Shown here one piece after another: positions 23,780 to 36,157 of a stretch of DNA of 64,000 bases. Position 1 is the stretch's first letter, and the number at the start of each line of letters is the position of its first letter. A program made the translations under genes and the position numbers. Source of the stretch: Vanessa cardui (Eukaryota > Arthropoda > Insecta > Lepidoptera > Nymphalidae); NCBI RefSeq assembly GCF_905220365.1, contig NC_061123.1:4340001-4404000 (forward strand), written 5' to 3'. The notes below the pieces were generated by a model. That model was not told the origin of the DNA. It saw only the letters and a list, made by a program, of their open reading frames with translations, and made no database searches.

Positions 23780-24605
23780 ATCATCATGTTTTTTTTTATC
23801 TTAAAAAACAGTGAAGTGTCATTAGCAAAGTTGAGCAAATAACACCTTAATAAACAAGATAATGTTATCTTAGGTTTATTATCTAAAATATATGCTAGTA
23901 ATTTGTTTAAATGATGATAATAAATTTACCAAGATTACATCCTAAAAAGACCCCTGCACTAACTGGATCCCCGGGAGATGTCGTTCAACAACAACAACAG
24001 CCTGTAAATTCGCACTGCTGGGCTAAAGGCCTCCTCTCCCTTTGAGGAGAAGGTTTGGAACATATTACACCACGCTGTTCCAATGCGGGTCGGTGGAATG
24101 CACATGTGGCAGAATTTCTATGAAATTTGTCACATGCAGGTTTCCTCACGATATTTTCCTTCACCGCTGAGCACGAGATGAATTATAAAGACAAATTAAG
24201 CACATGAAACAGCGGTGCTTGCCTGGGTTTGAACCCTCAATCATCGGTTAAGATGCACGCGTTCTAACCACTGGGCCATCTCGGCTCAGATATCGTTCCA
24301 TTTATATTAAAGTGAACGCACTGTCTGTAGTTCGGTATCGAAGTATTCACCTATCATTTAATGTAGCACACATTTAAATGCCTTAAATAAATCGAAAAAT
24401 TATCCCTTAATCTTTCAGTTATTCCTCAAAACCTGCATTGGTTGTGGACCACCTTTCAATCCAAATTATTTAAACTTCTATGTGAAAATGTACTCCTTAT
24501 ATTTCATTTAGTATTCCTTTTTCAAAGATCTTGCAAAAAGTGGGTCTATAACCATTGGGATCTAAAGTACTGCCTGATTTAACCTGTCTACTTGAATTCA
24601 GAAAT
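23780..24605 (-). pseudogene. Degenerate LINE reverse transcriptase split by a SINE
   Basis: Minus-strand pieces in order: DPNGYRPTFCKIFEKG near 24570-24520, FDLFKAFKCVLH near 24400-24360, then after the SINE VQGS near 23970, and FANDTSLFFKI near 23850-23800. These match successive RT blocks of the ORF2 at 42508 but contain stops and frameshifts. The SINE at 23988-24288 sits between the second and third blocks. Confidence 0.7.
23988..24288 (-). repeat. tRNA-derived SINE (family 1) inside a LINE remnant
   Basis: Minus-strand A box GATGGCCCAGTGG and B box GGGTTCAAACCC, full body and CAACAACAACA-side tail. It interrupts the degenerate RT, so it is younger than that LINE copy. Confidence 0.85.
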
Positions 24606-26579
24606 CATGCCTCTCAAAATAATATTTAAGAGATGAGGTGATATCGTAACAATTACGACTGCTTTCACAAGCTGGAAGTTTTCTTTATATATCTACATAA
24701 TTATGTGAAAAAACTTATTACAGCTTTAACATTTACAGTAATAAATTAAAAACGACTATTAAATTCTTTAAAAACATTTTTAAGTAATGGTTCAGCGATG
24801 GTCGGAAATAATATGAGAGTTTTATTAGTCAGTAGCAAGATCCCGAGTCGAAATGATTGGCTCATTGTCAATAGAGAGGTTGAAATGGGAGATGTCTTTT
24901 TTAACTTTTCCAATTATACCAATTAAGAATTCAACACGTCATCATTTTAATTTCATCTGGTATGGCTATATTTTATTTTTCTTATGAGCGAAAATTTAGG
25001 CTGATGGAATACACCACTTTAAATAAATCAGAGTATGTATATGTCGGCGGGAAACATTAAATTTAGGAAAAACACATGTCCAGAAATGATTATTTGTTTG
25101 ACTATTATAATAATAAAATTTATTAAATTCTGAGATATTAACTTAGTCTGAAATATTTTAGCGTCTATAAATATGTGTTATATTTTTTCTACGCACGCAT
25201 TTTTGTTAAAAACCGAGCGCCCATCGGTATCGACAGACTTGTTCGGCAGGCCATGGAGCGATCGGATCTCCTCAGTTTGGAGTAAATTAGAGAACAATAT
25301 TTTCTGACTTTCATTTAAAACCTTCGAGGATTGATGGTGATCGAAACCCTACCATTCGTGACGCCAGCAATGCTGACGTCATGTTTTTTAAAAACGAGCT
25401 ATCACAAGATACTCCTATCCTCATATATTTTTCTTTGTTAAATATGTCACTTATAATTAACAAAAGACAATACGCTTGCGTCACGTCACAGTGACATCTA
25501 AACACGTAACACGGGCCCGTAGCACGCTTAAACTCCCATAAGAAGTCATCACTTGAAACAGACCGGTTGTGTCCTTTTATTTTAAAGTACATACAACCTT
25601 TACCTACTTTAATAAATTTCAGTCCCCCAATCATGAAATGTGAGAATGTATGTATAATATTTTTATCTAAAGCGACTTACATACATGTGTCTCGTATTAC
25701 AATTCCGATGTTTTCAGCGATTTTGTAAGTTGTTCCTGAAGTGATTTTACATACATAACAGTACTCCAGTGCCGATGGATCCGTTAAAAATACAGACTCT
25801 GTGTAAATGTGCACTAATAGTAAAAAGGCACCTTTTTGAATATTTTTTTACATAACAAAGCTATGTTATGTTTACTATATTTTTAATTGCAAATTATGAA
25901 ATATTGAACTATATTCAACATTTTGATATATATACAGTAATATTCACATCTACTGCATGTTCCTCGACATTTTTTCGTTACTTTAAAGGGAATCTTACAC
26001 CCTCAGTTATAATGAGTATAAAATAAATCACACCAATCAATGATAGAAAGGGAATGCGTAGGCATATAATAGGTTAAGCCAACAAAGGTATTACAATAAA
26101 GAGCAAAGTAATTCGCCCACGGAATTCGCAGTGTCAATCGAGAGCGTCGTTTGTCTATGCAAAAAAAAATGCCGTTTCGGGCACGATATTTAAAAAACAA
26201 TATGAAATACAAAAATGGATGTGGGGTTTGATTTCAAACAATGCGTTTTCATCCTCCAAGACGACCAACATCACAAACCCGAAGAATTTATATTGTGTTA
26301 ATTTTTTTAATGGTTTAAATTTATCACATATAATTACATAAAATGCTTAAATATATACAAATATGAACCTAAACTAATTACTGTATAGGTAAATATTGTC
26401 CGCGTGAAATGGTGACAAGAATGCCAGCAGTATTTCCCTATTGAATCGTAATTTCGATATTCTGGGCAAAAAATAAACCGGCCCTCCTGTCACCAGCGGC
26501 GACAATTGTTTTAATTGATGTAATATATTTATCCGCAATATTGATTTACTTTAACTTTATTATATAGTTATCGCTATGA
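24606..26579. other. Non-coding DNA with a CRE-containing repeated segment
   Basis: No gene is recognised; the 107-codon frame at 25311-25634 has no domain. 25365-25399 shares a CAGCAATGCTGACGTCATG block and the following T/A run with 27271-27307. Confidence 0.4.
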
Positions 26580-26735
26580 CGACCTCCATGGTCGAGTGGT
26601 CTTGTCTTGGGTCTGGGTGTTTGTGGCACCGTCGTTACTTCTGATTTCCATAACACAAGTGCTTCAGCTACTTACATTGGTATCAGAGTAATGTATGTGA
26701 TGTTGTCTCATATTTAATGCAACATGTAAGGAAAT
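26580..26735 (+). repeat. SINE family 2, partial copy
   Basis: TCTTGGGTCTGGGTGTTTGT, CCATAACACAAGTGCTT and the tail match the copies at 31762-31955 and 53165-53365. The middle part with the B box is missing here. Confidence 0.65.
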
Positions 26736-29442
26736 GTTCACTAAGTGATATCATTATAATTATATAAAATTGACACTAAACAGTATGTCCACATTTGTCT
26801 CACCAATGTTTTATTTTCCTTTTGTAGATGCCTGGCAACTTATTATAGCAAATTCCCAGGTTGAGAAATATAGAACATGATTAAGAAACGATTGTGCGTA
26901 ATTCACGTTTATACTAACTAAGTAATACTGAGCAGTACTCGATTCTTCTTAGAAGTTCTGAGTTACAATTTGATATTATAAACACAAGCTATAGTTTATT
27001 AACATAATAAGATGAGATCTAGCCAAGACAGATCGTAGGCTACGGTATATTACTGTAAGTTTAGACCTTCCTTTTTTATTGTTGAAGTCAAAAACAAAAG
27101 TATATATGTATCATAATATTAAACTTGCCTCTAATTTTACAATTTATGTTTTTGATGAAATATGATGTACTCGTTGAATACATAATTACTAGTTGATAAC
27201 TGAATAAAGAAAAAATAAAAACCAAAATAGATGTCGGCGCGAAAACGCGAATTAAAAAAAAACACTTGTGCAGCAATGCTGACGTCATGTTTTTTTTAAA
27301 AACGAGCCTGGACAAGTTACTCCATCATACATATTGATTTCATATAACACTAGCGGCCGCCCGCGTATTTTTCGTTTTGTCAGAGAAAGGGGTAATGTGA
27401 ATAATTTGCCCCGTTTTTGCAACACTCCTCACTGACAGCGTAATTTTGTATAGCCCAAAATCCTCTATAAATGGACTATCCGATCATTTTTTTTTTAATC
27501 ATATCAGTAGTTCCTGAGATACCGCGATTAAACAAACTCTTCCGCTTTATAATTTACCTGAAACTATGCTGTAACTGTAACGTGACTTTATGTTGTTTAT
27601 TAATATAATATCGCATGTTTTATCTACCATAGCTTCTGCGCGCGACTTCGTCCGGGGAAAATTTCTTGTTTTAACATAAGACTACACTCGATTGGTATTA
27701 CTGTATTTAATTTTAATTGTATAATATTTTTTGGAATCAGATCAGTAACTTCTAATATTACCGAAGTTCTCTTTTCTGCTCAAGGTAATTTAACTCTTAG
27801 TCGCCTTTAACTTATTTTATTTATTTATTTAGGTTAGGTATCTATTTAATTTAAAGCTTCTCTATATACAATGTTTGATGTTGTTTTATTTTCCGGTAAC
27901 AGAATAATCTGCTTTTCGGATGATCCGACTCTTGATAGACCAACATATAGTTGCCAATGGGAAAAACATTTTCGTAGGTCAATGCCAACCAAAGAGGATG
28001 TTCGTCCCTGGGACTTGTTATTAGTCAGGGCAAATGTTTTGATGTTTTTATTGGAAACTGGAGTCGTTTAAACATACATAATATATTATCTCTGAAACCG
28101 TATGACCAATTGATATACTGTAAATGGCAAATCTTATCTGTATAATGTTCTTGTGATACAGAAATAATTTATTGACATAAGAATTAATATTTTTTGCTCA
28201 AATAATCAGCTGTTAATTTTTTTAACTGGCAGATGTAGCTTTCAGCTTTCTGTCGGTTAAAAAAAATTTAGAATTAGATTAGGAGTTCTAAAGATTACCC
28301 CCTACACACAAAGTTACAAATTTTACCTCTTCAAAATATTAGTATAGATATTGATACTTTTTATATATGTGTCTGGATAATATTATTCCCACCAGAACAT
28401 TTTCCTGTAAAATGTTGCCATGTGATTCGCACTGTTAAAATGTTATCAGATCCAAAAAATAAAAAATTGTGTTGTGTTTAGTTAGAAGCTTGGCTCTACA
28501 TGAAATCAGATAAATTTTCGACTATGTAGTCTGTCAGTTAGTACTGGTCTCGTCTAAACAAGATTTCTAAAGCATCTGTGACTTCTAAAGCAGATGTGAC
28601 TTTTTTATAGCTCACACTCTATTTCTTTTTTCTTTGCTCTCGGCTCTCTTCATTGTTGATTAATAAATAAATACTATTTATAATAAACAGACCAGGGCGA
28701 TACTTTACTATTAGGTGATAATATTTGACTATATTGAACTTCGCTACTACTGAAGTCTATATTTTGAAGGTAAAGGTCTAAAGTATGCATAACCCTGCCC
28801 ATAAAAGCAAAGCACGTAGACTCTCTCATCTCTCAAGTAAATTCTCTTATGACCCAATATCAATGAGAGCATTATTCAAAATTAACCTTTACTTACAATA
28901 CCCGATCGTTTTTATCAGGTTCCAGAAAATATTCAAAAATATATTAAATGTGAAAAAGAATAAAGAATTCGTTTATACATTTAAAGAATTTACAAAACGA
29001 ATACATTTATAGATGATTACTCCTATACAACTTGGTACACATTAGGGTTAGAACGACTGCTTCTGGCTATTTTAGATGAAAAAAAAAATTGATAGTTCTA
29101 TGGACCCATAATTGTTAAATATAAAATGTAATAGATATCCCACTAAGATTTTTCCACATTTTTTTATTTTTTATGTATATCGCAGTATTTTCAAATTTAA
29201 AAATTATACCAATACTTTTTCAGTGTTATTTATTAAAAGAGCTATAGTACTAACACTTTACATTAAACACAACACAATATATTATTTATTTCGAATTATA
29301 ATTTAAGAAAATTATTTAAGAAGATTTTCGAATCTTTTTCTTATTTTTGATGTAGATTTTCAGTGTCATTTATTTAATATAAGAACGAATAAAATAAAAC
29401 ATTGTTTTTAAAAAGAATTGTTATTTATTTCGAATTATAAAA
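26736..29442. other. Non-coding DNA with scattered repeat fragments
   Basis: 27350-27420 and 27640-27690 are GCGACCCG-like repeat starts (TAGCGGCCGCCCGCG; TCTGCGCGCGACTTCGTCCG), each followed by a similar TAATCAGATCAGTA-type body. 27271-27307 is the second copy of the CRE-containing block. The frames at 27871-28071 and 28785-29012 have no recognisable product. About 29050-29442 is the downstream flank of gene C; AATAAA on the minus strand at 29429-29424 is a likely polyadenylation signal. Confidence 0.4.
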
Positions 29443-31504
29443 TTAGGCGTTGTTTTGAATCCAAGTAGAAAAGCGAGATACACGACCGTTGACACCGGGG
29501 TAAGTAGGCAAAGCACAGCCCTCTCCCCAAGAGCAAACACCGACGATAACGCCGTTGTGTAGGAGAGCACCGCCTGAGTCTCCAAAGCATTGGTCGCGAC
29601 CGCCAACATCGAGCCAACCAGCACACAACATGCTGTCAGTGACGAGGCGTCCTATCATGGCATATCGGCTCCGGCAGATTTCCTGGTTAACCGTCCAAAT
29701 TTGAACGTGACGAAGCTGTTCGGAAGCTGGTCCATTCATCTGAAAAATTAATCATCATTTAATATTAAACACATTATGTAAGGCAATCATCATACGTCAA
29801 AGCGGTTTCTAACGAAGAGCCTGTACTGTCACAACGGTGTGATCCTGAAACATTAACTCACTCAGAGAGTAAGAAGAAGCATTGCAAAGCCACTTGTATT
29901 ATGCGAATTTTAAAATAAGTTGTGACACTAATTTCGTTTCTATTCTACGAAAATAACGTTATAAAATAAATATTGCCGTTCAAAAGACCACTTTGTTAAT
30001 CGAATAAAACTGATTCTTACAGTTGTTGTATTTGATGTGTAACAAATTAGTTGGTACCGTCTGCAACCAATTCTAGCACGACGTGCTTTTGTATATCAAA
30101 TCCAATATCGACATTATATAAGCATTTAAGCCATACTAAGTATTGCTGTATTGTGATAGGATATGTGATGAGCGGATGATACCTACTATCTATCCAGAAG
30201 CCCCATTTACCTACGTACATGTACATAGTTTAAGATACATATTATTATACGAGACAATAAGTACAAGAAGTTAATATAAAACTTACGCTGATTAGCCCCC
30301 ATCCGATAGCCCACACGGCCTGGTTGTCAGCCACATTGTAATTAGGGCCCGCGATGCTGCCCGGACGCACGTTGTTATTAAAAGAGAACACCCCGTTAAC
30401 TCTTACGACTGCGACATCATAATCAGCGGTAAATCTATTGTAGCTGGGGTGGTTGATGATGATGTTGGTAGTAAACACAACACCACCGCTGTTAGCATTG
30501 GTGGAGCCAACTCGTATGCGCCACTGATTAGTAAAAGGTTCCCGGCTAAAACGAATAACAGTAATTTTGTATATGAATACAACAGTGAGAGTGTATACAC
30601 TATTTTATGTATCAAGACTATAGATTAAAATTAACAAACTGCAATTAAAATACAAAAGTACTATATATATGTGAAAACATTTGAGAAGTAATGTTTATTT
30701 TGAAGCATTAGTGTTCTGGTCATATGGCGACAGACAAAGAAAGATCCTGATATAATGGTGGTGGAGGCATTGTCGATAAATACAAATCGTTCTGCAGAAA
30801 AACGGAACGACGACTTTGTCCCTGACAATTGTGAATGTCCCCTGACACATCGCAAATGATACATACAACAGCACTGTAGAGAATGATGATTATTTCGGGA
30901 AATCATTCTTTTGATAATACTACTTTTACAATTAAAAATATACTCACTTGAAACAATGGGCAGCAGTGAGAACTGCTCTGTTATTTAAAATAGAACTACC
31001 ACAAGCCTGCCAGAACGTTCCAGCGCCTGAGGGTGAAAGCAGCATAGCGGCAGCAAATGGGTACTGATCGATCGATGTCACTGATCCTCCGATAATTCTT
31101 TTAGCCGTAGTGCTGGCTGAAAATGCATATTAAATACAATTGAATACCGCAGCACTTCTAACATATTACTACCTTACCTTACCACAATAGTTCCGAATAT
31201 TAGTGGCGCATAGCCGACGTAGGGACTTGTCAATTTTTTATGCGGTGTCAATGCCTATGGGAACTGGTGATGCCTTACTATCCGGTAGCCTATTTGCATC
31301 TGCTGAATTAATTCAGCTGTCTATGTGACACATAAAAACTTACAGGACATTTTAACTTTCGTGTAATGATTAAGTTCAATGTGAACGTGGTCTATTAATG
31401 AGCCACTTATGCTTCAGATAATTTTATTTCTAATTAGTTAGAGAGCTAAATAACTCACCCACAGCCAACGCCAGGCCAAGGGCCAAAATAAAGACAGCAC
31501 GCAT
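29443..31504 (-). CDS. Trypsin-like serine protease C
   Basis: Exons 31504-31459, 31116-30948, 30545-30287 and 29739-29443 (46, 169, 259, 297 nt; 256 residues). Signal peptide MRAVFILALGLALAV; activation at KR|IIGG (Arg22); triad His69, Asp115, Ser213; S1 Asp207. Unusually the serine motif is GDSGGA rather than GDSGGP, and the residue before it is Phe (QCFGDSGG), where D and E have Gln and F has Leu. These could alter the substrate pocket without abolishing catalysis. Ends TWIQNNA. Same subfamily as D, E and F, with exon 4 beginning ATGAATGG after the splice. Probably a secreted digestive enzyme. Confidence 0.9.
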
Positions 31505-31552
31505 TGTTTTTATGTGACAATTACAACTTTAGTGCTACTACTACTCGAGACT

Positions 31553-31563
31553 CTTTATATATA
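31553..31563 (-). promoter_or_regulatory. TATA box of gene C
   Basis: TATATATAAAG on the minus strand, about 50 bases upstream of the ATG, followed by the GAGTCTCGAGTAGTAG block conserved before genes C, D and E. Confidence 0.65.
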
Positions 31564-31761
31564 CCAAAATTAACTCGTATCGCTCACATTTAATAGGATT
31601 AAATAATTCTAGTAGAAAACAGATATCAGCATGACATTTCTGGCTAATATCACGACTAAATTCATACATATACATATCTGGTTATTTAGGGTTACATCTT
31701 TATCTTTAAAATCATTATATAGAGTATCATATTACAAGTATATATAAATATAGCGGTTTTC

Positions 31762-31955
31762 AGGGGTGACCCACTCCAACACCCGGGTTCGATTCCCGAG
31801 TCGATGTGGAAAAAGTTCTTTAGTTTTCTATGTTATTTTGGGTGTTTGTGGTACCATCGTTAGCTGTGATTTTCCATAACACAAGTGCTTTACTTACTTA
31901 ATTTGGGATCAGAGTAATGTACATATGTGGTGAAGTCTGATATTTATACGTTTTA
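31762..31955 (+). repeat. SINE family 2 (tRNA-derived)
   Basis: Contains the B-box-like CCGGGTTCGATTCCCGAGTC, then TTTTGGGTGTTTGTGGTACC and CCATAACACAAGTGCTT. Matches 53165-53365 along its length. Confidence 0.7.
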
Positions 31956-33689
31956 AAATGACCGGCCTTACTATACTCTAACGAACTATATTATATTTAC
32001 TATATTCTAAAATTACAAATAATTTAATTAGTAACTTTTATTTTATCCAAAAAATAATAAAATTGGAGCGTCTGTACGTAAAATTAAAATAACCACTTTT
32101 TACTAAATGCATATGTACATATGTATACACGGTACATATCACAAAGTTTATTTACTTTCAAATTTTGTCTGTCTGTCTGTTTGTTCCGGCTAATCTCTGT
32201 AACAGCTGGAACAATTTTGATAGAATTTTCACTAGTAGATATCTGATGCAATAAGTTGTAACTTAGGCTACAACAATATTTATACATCTTTTAATTCAAA
32301 CAGCCCCTAAGTCAGCACAGCAACACGCACAGCTTACGTCTGTCATAAAAGTACATAGAGATTTGAATTTGTTCTTATAAGCATTTTACTCAATAGAAAA
32401 CATTAAACGTAGGTATTCCAAATCAGTAGATGCGATTAGACAAATCGTTAACCTGCAACCTTATGCGGAACCATTCGTAGGCAAGTCCGACTCGTGCTTC
32501 ATTATATCGTCTTTTTTATCTATAAATCAATGCAATGATGATAATTTAAGTCCAATCAAATAGTAAAATTCCCAATTTATAAATACATGGAAAAAGATTA
32601 AATTATTCTTAATAACAGTTTAATTTTATTATACAAATAATATGTAATAAATGTATTTTTGAAGTCTTTATTTTTAGATATAATGCTAACAATAACACAA
32701 AAATCCTATAATCTATAATTACACTTATTTGCCTGCTTAGTGGGTCTCATTTTATAGAAGGGATGAAGTTGGATATATCTTCTATACATATAATTAAATT
32801 GGAGTGTCTGTTTGTAATATTAAAATAGCCCTTTTTACTCAATGCATGTGCATTTATACACGGTACATATGTTTACCAAAATGTCATTTTTTACCATTTT
32901 TGTCGGCCTGTCTGTTTGTTTCGGCTAATCTCTGGAACGGCTGGACCGATTTTGACGGGATTTTCACTGGCAGATAACTGATATAATAGGAAGTAACTTA
33001 GGCTTAGATCACGGGCACAGCTAGTAAGAGATATAAGGGATGACGTTTATTCTGAATAATAAAAATAAAATATGTTTCAACTCTGTGATTGATGGTGATC
33101 GATATGTTGGGAATCTTGACCACTGGTAGGGATATAACTTGATAATCCATTATCTCGCATGAAACGTGTCAAGTTATAATTTTATTCCGGAATATTTAGG
33201 AGAAATACTGCAAAACTCTAGTGAAAAATAAGTAAGTTATCTATTCGCCATATGTTAGTTTATAAATATATATGATATATTATTCTACCGTGAAACGGTA
33301 ATATTTATTACTTCTGTGATCCAATCTGAATGAGAAGTAAGCCAAATCAACTACTGTCAGAAGCATAAAATATCAGCCCATAATATTTATGGTGCATTGG
33401 TGATGCAAGGAATGGTTAAAGTTTTGTACAGCGCCAATACCAATCGACAGTAGTAACTAATCATACCTTACCATCAAGCGACTCATTACCGGTCTCCTAC
33501 CTAGCCCTAGCTAGCAAGCCCGTTTGGGTACATACCACCCATTCATCAGTTATTCTACCGTTAAATAACCGTACTCAGTATTGTTGTGTTCCGGTTTGAA
33601 GGGTGAGTGAGCCAGTGTAACTACAGGCACAAGGGACATAACATCTTAGTTCTCAAGGTTGGTGGCACATTGACATTATAAGGAATAGT
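31956..33689. other. Repeat fragments, no gene
   Basis: About 32055-32285 and 32790-33020 are two direct copies of one short repeat (CACGGTACATAT, TCTGTTTGTTCCGGCTAATC, GGATTTTCACTGGCAGATA types). About 33385-33660 matches a common repeat whose fragments are also in intron 1 of the C-F genes and at 38130-38215 (TTACCATCAAGCG; GAGCCAGTGTAACTACAGGC). Confidence 0.5.
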
Positions 33690-34075
33690 TAATAATAATA
33701 ATAATAATAATAATATACTTTATTGTACACCACAGTAACAGAGTAATTTAACAATAAAAATGAAATATATAGAAAATAAAATAAGATGCACAATAAGGCG
33801 GTCTTATCGCTAGGTAGCGATTTCTACCAGACAACCTTATGGGCTTAAAAACACAGTCTTCTTTTAAGTGAAGGGTGGTGTCACATGTTATATATGTAAT
33901 GTTTAATGTACCTATATTAAATAATAATTATCATATAATATACATACATATATTCATACAAAAATATATAAATATATACTTACTTACATACATACATACA
34001 TACATACATAGATACATACATACATACATACATACATACATAGATACTTACATACATACATTCAAAATGTCTATA

Positions 34076-35905
34076 TCAAATATTAAAAGTATTGTCACCA
34101 TAAGACAATGCCAGGAAATGGTCTTTCACAAGCTTTTTAAAAATTGATAGATTTTTTGCTTGTTTAATACACAGAGGCAATGCATTCCATAATTGTACAG
34201 CTTTTACAGTGAAAGATTTTTTATAAAATTTTGTACAGTGAGATGGAATTCTAAGTGTTAAGTTATCTTGTGATCTTAGGAACTTACTAGAAGTCCCCAG
34301 ATAATGAAATCTTTCTTGTAGGTAGGTAGGTAAATTCGGCATAAATAACACACAGTACAGAAGCGAAAGAGTATGTAAATTCCGGCGAAGGCGAATAGGT
34401 AACCACTTGAGTTGATGACGAAATTCTGATACATGGTCATATTTGCGTAAACCAAATATAAACCGTATGGCGATGTTTTGAAGTCTCTCAAGTTTATTAA
34501 GTTGGTCTTCAGTTAGGTTGAGATAACATGCATCAGCATAATCAAGAATGGGGAGAAGTAGGGATTGAGCCAACATAGTTTTGGTAGGAATGGGAAGAAA
34601 GTACCGCAGTCGTCGCAACGAGCTCATAGCTGCAAAAGTTTTTCTACTAACCTCTTGCAGTTGGCAAGACCACGAAAGCGTTCTATCCAAATACACTCCC
34701 AGATTTTTAACACAATGACTGTAGGGTATTCTGACTCCGTCAAATGTAATGGCTGGTAAGTTAACCCAGTCAACTCTCGAGACCAAGTTTGGCGAGCCAA
34801 TGACAATAGTCTGGCATTTATTTGGATTGACTTTTATACCGTAAGAATTGCTCCAGTTTAAAATACTAGATAAGTCATCATTAATACGAGCAATGGCAGA
34901 CGGTAAATCTTCGAGAATTGACTGTGTATAGATTTGTACATCGTCTGCATACATGTGATAGAGAGAAGATATATTGTGAGTGATAGTATTAATGAAGATA
35001 GAAAAGAGTAATGGTGACAACACGCCTCCTTGTGGAACCCCTGCACAGACATTACGCCAAGTTGATAAGGTATCATCAACCTTAATCCGATGCCGGCGTC
35101 CATGCAGGTAATTGCGGAACCAATCAATTACTGATGGAGATATGTTAATAGAACGTAGCAGCTCCAGTAATATATCGAAGTCAACGTTATTAAAGGCGTT
35201 ACTAAAATCTAGTAAGGTCAATACTGTAAGTTGCTTACTGTCCATACCCAAACGAATGTCATCGGTAATTTTTATTAGTGCAGTAGTCGTACTATGACCA
35301 CTGCGAAATCCGGACTGGAAAGGATCAAGGAGATTGTTTTTATTAAGGAATGTGTTTAATTGTTGGTAAACCAATTTTTCTAAAATTTTTGATAGGAATG
35401 GAAGGATAGAAATTGGACGATAATCAGAGTATGTTGTTGGATTGGATTTTTTTGGGAGAGGAATAATTTGAGCATCTTTCCAAGATGTGGGATAGTCGCC
35501 TGAGGAAATAGAATAATTAAGGATATGGGTAATGATAGGAGTGATAATGTCAAGGATGGGTATGATCATATTACGACTAATACAATCACTACCGACGGCA
35601 TTAGAGGCAATTGACAGTATATTCTTTTTAACATCACATTCAGTGAATTGATTAAAAGTAAACGGAGGAAAATTAGAAGTTGGAAAAGATGATATGGAAT
35701 TTAAAGTAGTAGCTTTTTGGACGATATCTAAAGAGTTGCCCGAAGATGAGAAATGTGCATTTAAGCTTTCTATATCAATGTTATTTAAGGATAACTTTTT
35801 CGAGGATTTTCCAACTCCTATCGTTTCAAGGAACTTCCATGTACGGGCAGTGTCGCCGTTTTCGACAGATTTATGAATGTGGCGTCGTTGTGCATCCCTA
35901 CACAA
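34076..35905 (-). CDS. Reverse transcriptase ORF of LINE B
   Basis: 609 codons open; RT-linker sequence in the same frame continues upstream to about 36157 (LPAPWLTDSLKT), so the start given is only the first Met-type codon. RT blocks: DYRPISILPFLSKILEKLV, QSGFRSGHSTTTALI, LDFSNAFNNVDFDIL, GVPQGGVLSPLLF and MYADDVQIY, then a thumb and C-terminal region. Without the endonuclease it cannot retrotranspose by itself. The long open frame suggests relatively recent decay. Confidence 0.85.
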   Translation of the reverse strand: MCRDAQRRHIHKSVENGDTARTWKFLETIGVGKSSKKLSLNNIDIESLNAHFSSSGNSLDIVQKATTLNSISSFPTSNFPPFTFNQFTECDVKKNILSIASNAVGSDCISRNMIIPILDIITPIITHILNYSISSGDYPTSWKDAQIIPLPKKSNPTTYSDYRPISILPFLSKILEKLVYQQLNTFLNKNNLLDPFQSGFRSGHSTTTALIKITDDIRLGMDSKQLTVLTLLDFSNAFNNVDFDILLELLRSINISPSVIDWFRNYLHGRRHRIKVDDTLSTWRNVCAGVPQGGVLSPLLFSIFINTITHNISSLYHMYADDVQIYTQSILEDLPSAIARINDDLSSILNWSNSYGIKVNPNKCQTIVIGSPNLVSRVDWVNLPAITFDGVRIPYSHCVKNLGVYLDRTLSWSCQLQEVSRKTFAAMSSLRRLRYFLPIPTKTMLAQSLLLPILDYADACYLNLTEDQLNKLERLQNIAIRFIFGLRKYDHVSEFRHQLKWLPIRLRRNLHTLSLLYCVLFMPNLPTYLQERFHYLGTSSKFLRSQDNLTLRIPSHCTKFYKKSFTVKAVQLWNALPLCIKQAKNLSIFKKLVKDHFLALSYGDNTFNI

Positions 35906-36157
35906 TGTATTGCAGCGATTTCTTATTTTCTTATACTTACGAGCATTAGTTTCGGATTTGTCAGATTTGTATAATGATTTGGCGTAGCTTTTCTTGGCAA
36001 TTAACGTTTTTAAGGAATCCGTTAGCCATGGTGCAGGTAAGTGTTTTATTTTTACCGGTTTAATCGGTGCATGGATATCGTATAACTGTGTTAATAGTGC
36101 GTTAAAGATGTCAACTTTGGAATCAATATTTTCTGCAGCTGTAACAGCACTCCAGTC

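Noticed and set aside
25311..25634. 107-codon minus-strand ORF
   Set aside because: No recognisable domain, overlaps the CRE-containing repeated block, no supporting signals.
31770..31830. Possible tRNA gene (GGGTTCGATTCCC)
   Set aside because: No acceptor or anticodon arms fold around it; it is the B box of a SINE also found at 53165.
33875..34147. 90-codon plus-strand ORF rich in Tyr, Ile, His and Thr
   Set aside because: Translation of the CATA microsatellite within the LINE B 3' region.
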